Assembly (NCBI RefSeq): GCF_021129305.1
Contig: NZ_JAJOMB010000003.1
Coordinates: forward strand, 124,001-188,000
Reading direction: 5' to 3'
Length of the DNA stretch: 64,000 nucleotides
Source: Kineosporia babensis
GTDB lineage: Bacteria > Actinomycetota > Actinomycetes > Actinomycetales > Kineosporiaceae
The translations under genes and the position numbers were made by a program. The first letter of the stretch is position 1, and every line of letters begins with the position of its first letter. The notes under the pieces were generated by a model. It worked only from the letters and a program-made list of their open reading frames with translations. It did no database searches and was not told where the DNA came from. Positions 59,109 through 64,000 of this stretch are shown piece after piece.

Positions 59109-60422
59109 GTGAAATCAGCTCCACCCGCGCCGACCCGCCTCCTTGCTCTCCTGGCCGACCTGACCCCGCTGCGCCACAGCCGGGCCTACCGTCACATGTG
59201 GCTGGGCACCCTGCTCAGTTCCATCGGCTCCCAGCTCACCACGGTCGCCGTGGGCCTGCAGGTGTTCGACCTGACCGACTCCACCTTCAGCGTGGGACTG
59301 GTGGGCCTGTGCGCCCTCGGCCCGCTGATCGTCTTCGGCCTGTACGGCGGTGCCCTGGTCGACCGGTTCGATCGGCGCAAGGTCATCGTCACCAGCTCCA
59401 GCGGCCTCTTCGCGGTCGCCGTGGCCTTCACCGTCCAGGCCGTGGCCGGGCTCGAGCAGACCTGGCTGCTCTACCTCCTGGTGGCCGCGCAGAGCGGCTT
59501 CTTCGGGGTCAACTCCCCGGCCCGGATGGCGATCCTGCCCCGGCTGCTGCCACCCGAGATGCTGCCCGCCGCCAACGCTCTGTCCGGCCTGTCCAGCAGC
59601 GTCGGCATGACTCTGGGACCGCTGCTGGCCGGGTTCTGGGTCGCCTGGTTCGGCTTCGCCGGCACCTACCTCGCCGAGGCCGTGCTCCTCGGCATCGCCC
59701 TGAGCACCCTGCTCGCCCTGCCCGCCATGCCTCCGGTGGGCCAGGTCCGCCGCGCCGGCCTGGCCTCGGTGCTCGAGGGCCTGAACTACCTGCGCACCCG
59801 CCCGAACGTGCGGATGACCTTCGTCGTCGACCTGATCGCGATGATCTTCGCCATGCCGCGGGTCCTCTTCCCGGCCCTGGGCGCGGTGGTGATCGGCGGC
59901 GGCGCCGGCACCACCGGCATCCTCGGCGCCGGTATCGCCACCGGAGCCGTCCTCGCCGGGGTGTTCTCCGGCCCGGTCAGCCGGGTCCGCCGTCAGGGGC
60001 TCGCCGTCATCGTGGCGATCACGGCCTGGGGAGCCAGCATCGTGCTGTTCGGGGTCCTGGTCGGCTTCGCCGGGCACCTGCAAGGATCAGTGGACGGCTC
60101 TGGTCCGCACTGGCTCCTGTGGCCCTGCTTCGCGGCGCTGGCGCTGTCGGGCATGGCCGACTCGGTCAGCGGCATCTTCCGTAGCACCATCCTGCAGACC
60201 GCCACCCCCGACGAAATGCGCGGACGTCTCCAGGGCGTCTTCATCGTGGTCGTCGCCGGTGGCCCGCGACTGGGTGACCTGGTGGTCGGGTCGATGGCCG
60301 ACCTCACCTCCGAGAGCATCGCGGCGCTCGCCGGGGGCGCTGCCTGCATCGCCCTGGTACTGCTGATGGCGGGCCTCCAACCCCGGTTCCTGCGGTACGA
60401 CGCCCGGCACCCCGAGCCCTAG
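59109..60422 (+). CDS. MFS transporter (enterobactin-exporter-like)
   Basis: 437 aa with a GTG start and about twelve TM helices. The N-terminal cytoplasmic LRHSRAYRHMWLGTLLSSIGSQLTTVAVGLQVFDLT and the loop GGALVDRFDRRKVIV with its Asp-Arg-x-x-Arg-Arg pattern are typical of the MFS_3/EntS group of exporters. It likely exports a small molecule using the proton gradient. The stop overlaps by 4 bases the stop of the convergent GlxA-type regulator gene. Confidence 0.94.
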   Translation: MKSAPPAPTRLLALLADLTPLRHSRAYRHMWLGTLLSSIGSQLTTVAVGLQVFDLTDSTFSVGLVGLCALGPLIVFGLYGGALVDRFDRRKVIVTSSSGLFAVAVAFTVQAVAGLEQTWLLYLLVAAQSGFFGVNSPARMAILPRLLPPEMLPAANALSGLSSSVGMTLGPLLAGFWVAWFGFAGTYLAEAVLLGIALSTLLALPAMPPVGQVRRAGLASVLEGLNYLRTRPNVRMTFVVDLIAMIFAMPRVLFPALGAVVIGGGAGTTGILGAGIATGAVLAGVFSGPVSRVRRQGLAVIVAITAWGASIVLFGVLVGFAGHLQGSVDGSGPHWLLWPCFAALALSGMADSVSGIFRSTILQTATPDEMRGRLQGVFIVVVAGGPRLGDLVVGSMADLTSESIAALAGGAACIALVLLMAGLQPRFLRYDARHPEP

Positions 60423-61384
60423 GTCGCCAGCCAGCGACGCCGGTACTCCAGCGGGCTCAGCCCGATGTGCCGTTGGAACAGGGCACGCAGGTTGGCCCCG
60501 CTGCCCAGACCGGAGCGCTGCGCGACAGACTCGAAACCGTGCCCGCCCTGCTCGATCAGACGGCAGGCCAGACTCACGCGCTCTACGGTCAGCCAGGCCA
60601 GCGGGGTGGTGCCGAACTCGGCCCGGAAACGACGATGCAGGTTCCCGACACTCATCCCCGCTTCGCGAGCCAGGTCCGCGACGGTGATCGACTCGTCCAA
60701 ACGTTGTTGTGCCCAGGCCACCACGGGCCCCAGCGACTGGTCCGTGGCCAGCGGGATCGGCCGCTCGACGAACTGGCGCTGGCCGCCGTCGCGGTAGGCG
60801 GCGAACACCAGGCGGCGGCTGACGTGGTTGGCGACCTCCGCGCCGTAGTCGCGGCGGACGATGTGCAGACCGAGGTCCAGCGCGGCCGCGCTACCGGCTG
60901 AGGTCAGCACGTCACCGTCGTCGACGAACAGGACGTCGGGCTCCAGATTCACGGCCGGAAACCGCTCCCGGAACTCCTGCGCCAGATCCCAGTGGACCGT
61001 CGCCCTACGCCCGTCCAGCAGTCCGGCCTCGGCCAGCGTGAACGCCCCGGTGCACAGCCCAACCATTCGGGCGCCGCGCTCATGGGCCCGCCGCAGGGCT
61101 GCCAGCAGCACCGGACGAATCGGAGTTTCCGGATACGGCCGATTGGGGACGATCACGGTGTCCGCCCGCTCGATCTCCTCGAGCCGCCCTACCGCGCTGA
61201 TGCTGAAGAGGGAATCGCGCATCGGGGTCCTCCCCCGGGGAGCGACCACCCACAGGTCGTACAGCTGGAAGCCGATCTCCGGGCGCAGCGGACCGCCGAA
61301 GATCTCGCAGGCGCACCCCACCTCGAACGGGTTGGACTGCTCGTCCACGACCAGAGCGACCCGGTGTGAGGATCCTTGCGACAT
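60419..61384 (-). CDS. GlxA-family transcriptional regulator (DJ-1/PfpI plus AraC HTH)
   Basis: 321 aa. The N-terminal 180 residues are a DJ-1/PfpI-like amidotransferase fold (VALVVDEQSNPFEVGCACEIFGG, MVGLCTGAFTLAEAGLLDGRRAT with the nucleophile-elbow Cys). The C-terminal AraC-type double HTH reads LAREAGMSVGNLHRRFRAEFGTTPLAWL and FESVAQRSGLGSGANLRALFQRHIGLSPLEYRRRW. GlxA regulators control carbon- or nitrogen-compound catabolism. It is divergent from a cupin gene with a 51-bp gap and convergent with the MFS gene. Confidence 0.96.
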   Translation of the reverse strand: MSQGSSHRVALVVDEQSNPFEVGCACEIFGGPLRPEIGFQLYDLWVVAPRGRTPMRDSLFSISAVGRLEEIERADTVIVPNRPYPETPIRPVLLAALRRAHERGARMVGLCTGAFTLAEAGLLDGRRATVHWDLAQEFRERFPAVNLEPDVLFVDDGDVLTSAGSAAALDLGLHIVRRDYGAEVANHVSRRLVFAAYRDGGQRQFVERPIPLATDQSLGPVVAWAQQRLDESITVADLAREAGMSVGNLHRRFRAEFGTTPLAWLTVERVSLACRLIEQGGHGFESVAQRSGLGSGANLRALFQRHIGLSPLEYRRRWLAT

Positions 61385-61435
61385 CGGGCATTCCTATCAG
61401 AGCCGGCCGAGGACGGTGTGGTCCAGGATCGCTGC

Positions 61436-61792
61436 ATGCTCACGAAATTCGCGGTGGCCGACGAAGCGGCCGCCCTCACCGAGTTCTGGTCACAACGGGT
61501 GCTGGCCGCGGCCAACGGCAATCTGATCAAGGTGGCGAAGGGAACCCGGTCGACGAACTGGCATGCGCACGACGATCAGGAGGAGACGTTCCTGCTGCTG
61601 TCCGGGCGGATGACGATCCAGCTGCGCGACGGGGACGTGCTGCTGACACCCGGTGACCTGCTGGTCATCCCGCGCGGGGTGGAGCACTGCCCCAAGGTCG
61701 AGGGCGAGGAGGCCCATTTCCTGCTGATCGGACCGGACGTGACCTCGAACGCGGCCGGTGGCAAGCCGGACTGGAGTCGAAGCACGACCTAG
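61436..61792 (+). CDS. Small cupin protein
   Basis: 118 aa from the ATG at 61436. A single conserved barrel with the cupin metal motif 1 in TNWHAHDDQEETFLLLSGRM (His, His, Glu) and motif 2 PGDLLVIPRGVEHCP (His). Stand-alone cupins act as small isomerases, dioxygenases or sensors. Its stop overlaps the end of the convergent DUF2071 gene by 4 bases. It is divergent from the GlxA regulator, which may control it. Confidence 0.92.
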   Translation: MLTKFAVADEAAALTEFWSQRVLAAANGNLIKVAKGTRSTNWHAHDDQEETFLLLSGRMTIQLRDGDVLLTPGDLLVIPRGVEHCPKVEGEEAHFLLIGPDVTSNAAGGKPDWSRSTT

Positions 61793-62562
61793 ATGATGCG
61801 GGGGCCGAAGGTGGCGTGGACGCCGGGCGAGAACAGCACACTGTCCGGCATTCTCGTGGTGAGTTCAGGGAACCCTGCCGCCGCCAGGATCTGATCGTCG
61901 ATGTGGTCGAGAGTGGCCCGGTGCAGCGGCCACCTCTCATGCTCGTTCGGCCAGTAGTAGCCGGACTGGTGCAGGCCCCAGCGAGCCGTCATCCAGTGTT
62001 CCCGGTCGCTGACCTCGTCAGGCGGGATCGGCTCTCCCACGGTCACCGAAATCGTCGAGGCAGCGGCGTTCTGCGCAGTGTGGACGCCGGCCCTGGTCAC
62101 GGTCCGGCTGCTGGACAACCGCTTCAGCCGTGGACGGCGGACCGTGCTGTACGTCAACCGGTCGCCGTGCCGTTGATACCGCATCGAGGACCACAGGTAG
62201 GGCAAGCGAGCAGCCCGGGCAACCAGGACGGGGACCAGCCGCTCGGCGTCCAAACTGACGAAGACGACTCCCCTACGTCCTTTCTCGTCCACGGAGTACA
62301 GCCGGACGTTGGTCTCCAGGAAGGTGCCGAAGTACGGGACGCCCGGAGTGCGCAGCAGACCCACGTCGCGCATCTGGAACGGCACCAGCCCCACGTACGT
62401 CCGGCCCTCGAACGTGTCTGGGCACACGCCCGGCGGCAGGTAGGCGGCAACCCGAGCCGGTTCGACCGCCCAGTGCAGGAAGGTCAGCTCAGCCCAGGTC
62501 TGCGTGAAGACCGTGCGACCCACGCTCCTGAGCGCGAGAGGGCTGACCGGTTCGGGGTCCAT
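61789..62562 (-). CDS. DUF2071 (YqjF-like) protein
   Basis: 257 aa from the ATG at 62562. Conserved family core: FLHWAVEPARVAAYLPPGVCPDTFEGRTYVGLVPFQMRDVG, VPYFGTFLETNVRLYSVDEKGRRGVVFVSLDAERL. DUF2071 proteins adopt an acetoacetate-decarboxylase-like fold and have no settled biochemical role. The frame opens upstream to 62688 across a terminator hairpin, which argues for the ATG start. It is on the same strand as the enolase gene but separated from it by a strong terminator. Confidence 0.92.
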   Translation of the reverse strand: MDPEPVSPLALRSVGRTVFTQTWAELTFLHWAVEPARVAAYLPPGVCPDTFEGRTYVGLVPFQMRDVGLLRTPGVPYFGTFLETNVRLYSVDEKGRRGVVFVSLDAERLVPVLVARAARLPYLWSSMRYQRHGDRLTYSTVRRPRLKRLSSSRTVTRAGVHTAQNAAASTISVTVGEPIPPDEVSDREHWMTARWGLHQSGYYWPNEHERWPLHRATLDHIDDQILAAAGFPELTTRMPDSVLFSPGVHATFGPRII

Positions 62563-62597
62563 CTGCGCAATCCTAGGTTCAAACCTCAGGCCGGCGG

Positions 62598-62624
62598 GCC
62601 CGGCGTCAGCACCTGACGCCGGGC
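62598..62624. terminator. Hairpin terminator after enolase-superfamily gene
   Basis: GCCCGGCGTCAG and CTGACGCCGGGC are perfect 12-base arms with a CAC loop, 9 bases beyond the stop of the minus-strand dehydratase gene. It should end that transcript before the DUF2071 gene. Confidence 0.75.
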
Positions 62625-62632
62625 TCCCGATC

Positions 62633-63826
62633 TCAGCCGAGCGACCCGGCTGAACTGGTCTCGATCGTCCACGCCCGGGCCTGCTCACTCAGCGAAAGTC
62701 CCAGGCCGGCCCGGGCGGGCACCACCATCCGGCCTTCCCTCAGCTCGAGGCGCTCGTTCCAGAGCGGCTCGAGCCACTCGAAGTGCTCGACCCAGGAGGT
62801 GTGCGGATAGGCAGCCGACAGGTGGACGTGGATCTCCATGGCGAAGTGCGGGGCCAGGCTCACCCCGGCGTGCTCGGCGAGCGCCAGCAGCTTCAGGAAC
62901 GGGGTGATCCCGCCGACCCGGGGTGCGTCCGGCTGCAGGTAGTCGACCGACCGCAGCCGCAGAAGCTCGGCGTGCTCGGCAACGCTGGTCAGCATCTCCC
63001 CCGTGGCGATCGGGGTGTCCAGGGCAGCGGCGAGCTGGGCGTGGCCCTCGGCGTCGTAGGCGTCCAGGGGCTCTTCGATCCACTCCAGCCGAAACTCTTC
63101 CAGGGCCCGGCCCATCCGCAGGCCGTCCTGGCGGTTCCACTGCTGGTTGGCGTCCACCATCAGGGTGAAGTCGTCGCCCACGGCCTCGCGGACCGCGGCC
63201 ACCCGGGCGAGATCAGCCTTCCGGTCGGGCTGGCCGACCTTGAGCTTGATCCCGCCGATCCCGTTGGCGACGGAACGCTGGGTGTTCTCGACGACGGCCT
63301 CGATCGGCATGGACAGAAATCCGCCGGAGGTGTTGTAGGCCGCCACCGTATCCCGATGGGCGCCAATCAGTTTCGCCAGCGGCAGGCCGGCCCGCTTGCC
63401 CTTGATGTCCCACAGCGCGACGTCGAACGCGGCGATCGCCTGCACGGAGAGTCCGCTGCGGCCGACCGATGCCCCGGCCCAGACCAGCTTGGTCCAGATC
63501 CGGGCGATGTCGCTGGGGTCCTCGCCCAGCAGGTTGCCCGCCAGCTCGCGGGCGTGGGCGTACATCCCGGGGCCACCCGCCCGCTTGGAGTAGGCCCAGC
63601 CCAGCCCGGTGATACCGGATTCGGTGGTGATCTCGGCGAAGACGAAAGCGATCTCGGTGAGCGGCTTCTGGCGGCCGGTGAAGACTTTTGCGTCGCTGAT
63701 CGGGTTACCCAGCGGCAGGTAGGCCAGCGAGGTGCGCACCCCGGTGATCCGGTCGCTCGTCGCCTCGCCGGCGCCCAGGTGCAGGCCGGCCAGATCGGGG
63801 ACGACGGTGCTGGTCTCGAGCGTCAT
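62633..63826 (-). CDS. Enolase-superfamily sugar-acid dehydratase (mandelate racemase group)
   Basis: 397 aa. The barrel carries the K-x-K motif (GIKLKVG), Mg ligands Asp in LMVDANQQW, Glu in WIEEPLDAYD and Glu in IATGEM, and the general-base His in LAPHFAMEIHVH. The capping segment NTSGGFLSMPIEAVVENTQRS and overall pattern resemble L-talarate/galactarate dehydratases. The enzyme would dehydrate an acid sugar to a 2-keto-3-deoxy acid. GGAGAT precedes the ATG. The neighbouring upstream operon lies outside the window. Confidence 0.93.
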   Translation of the reverse strand: MTLETSTVVPDLAGLHLGAGEATSDRITGVRTSLAYLPLGNPISDAKVFTGRQKPLTEIAFVFAEITTESGITGLGWAYSKRAGGPGMYAHARELAGNLLGEDPSDIARIWTKLVWAGASVGRSGLSVQAIAAFDVALWDIKGKRAGLPLAKLIGAHRDTVAAYNTSGGFLSMPIEAVVENTQRSVANGIGGIKLKVGQPDRKADLARVAAVREAVGDDFTLMVDANQQWNRQDGLRMGRALEEFRLEWIEEPLDAYDAEGHAQLAAALDTPIATGEMLTSVAEHAELLRLRSVDYLQPDAPRVGGITPFLKLLALAEHAGVSLAPHFAMEIHVHLSAAYPHTSWVEHFEWLEPLWNERLELREGRMVVPARAGLGLSLSEQARAWTIETSSAGSLG

Positions 63827-63945
63827 GGGATCTCCTTCGATCGGGATCCTTCGACGCTAGGTCAGGCCGGCGATGCCGGTCCAACATTCGTTCGGCATCG
63901 CCCGATGCTGTGACGACATGACCTGCTCACCCTGACGCCGAAGCC

Positions 63946-63978
63946 GAGAACGGCGATTGCGCCGCAAGCGCCGTTCTC
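63946..63978. terminator. Near-perfect hairpin at window end
   Basis: GAGAACGGCG and CGCCGTTCTC are perfect outer arms. Inside, TTGCG and CGCAA also pair around a single base, with one mismatch between the two stems. It probably terminates a gene that lies beyond the window edge; the rest of 63827-64000 contains only the enolase gene's promoter region with no recognisable operator. Confidence 0.65.
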
Positions 63979-64000
63979 AGCCGCGGGGAAGACTCAGTGC

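Noticed and set aside
1-64000. tRNA, rRNA, insertion sequences and attachment sites
   Set aside because: None was recognised on reading; no cloverleaf-like segment, transposase motif or direct-repeat pair flanking the CIS locus was found, though weak att repeats could be missed by eye.

Overview
The window is about 64 kb of very GC-rich DNA with strong third-position G/C bias. It carries GTG and TTG starts, many 1-4 bp stop/start overlaps, an AfsR/SARP regulator with NB-ARC and TPR regions, a LAL-type LuxR protein, an XRE/MmyB-like regulator and a mycothiol-dependent-type DinB-fold enzyme. Together these point to a filamentous or related actinomycete (Actinomycetes); I cannot name the genus from the sequence alone. 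I found no rRNA, tRNA, transposase, integrase or CRISPR array.

Layout. 1-3192: a catabolic cassette on the plus strand (3' part of a glutamine-synthetase-like ligase, nitrilase, class-I glutamine amidotransferase, FadR-type regulator). 3197-14120: accessory metabolism and regulators (quinone-reductase-like MDR with divergent TetR, a membrane-anchored unknown, an AAA/TPR regulator, an alpha/beta hydrolase with a PNPOx-flavoreductase fusion under a TetR, and a 1000-aa SARP/AfsR regulator). 14327-37738: the centrepiece, a complete-looking extracellular/cytoplasmic-type contractile injection system (eCIS/CIS, phage-tail-like). 37740-63826: ordinary accessory chromosome (mini-LAL regulator, MMPL exporter, aldo/keto reductases, TetR and XRE regulators, a NarL-type two-component system, ABC exporter, cyclase-like/TPR protein, SDRs, ADH, MFS, GlxA regulator, cupin, DUF2071 protein, enolase-superfamily dehydratase).

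The CIS locus has three blocks. Block A (plus, 14327-18749): two COG4315-type lipoproteins, a LuxR-type regulator, a DUF4255 sheath-cap/terminator protein and the AAA+ ATPase, tightly packed. Block B (minus, 18743-23763), inserted between the ATPase and the sheath: a cargo module with an endonuclease/exonuclease/phosphatase (EEP, DNase I-like) protein carrying an HELTH remnant, a second protein with a full DUF4157 eCIS-core domain and a possible glutamine-synthetase/amidoligase-like C-terminal domain, and a single-pass membrane protein with Ig-like and ricin-type lectin regions. Block C (plus, 23962-37738): sheath, tube, tail-assembly protein, a 52-aa DUF6760-like protein, a 1326-aa Pro/Ala/Ser-rich protein studded with about twenty V/I/L-Q-R motifs, a second tube-like protein, LysM protein, VgrG-like spike, gp25, baseplate J, tail protein I, and a zinc-ribbon/TM/discoidin-like membrane protein. 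No tail fibre, separate PAAR tip or classical tape measure is visible, resembling the fibre-less cytoplasmic CIS known from Streptomyces.

The most interesting items are the EEP-nuclease cargo with NLS-like basic clusters, the amidoligase-like DUF4157 cargo, the giant disordered VQR-repeat protein whose motif recurs in both cargo proteins, and the two lectin-bearing membrane proteins at the edges of the machine. Several convincing inverted-repeat operators for the local TetR and FadR regulators and several strong hairpin terminators were also read directly from the sequence.
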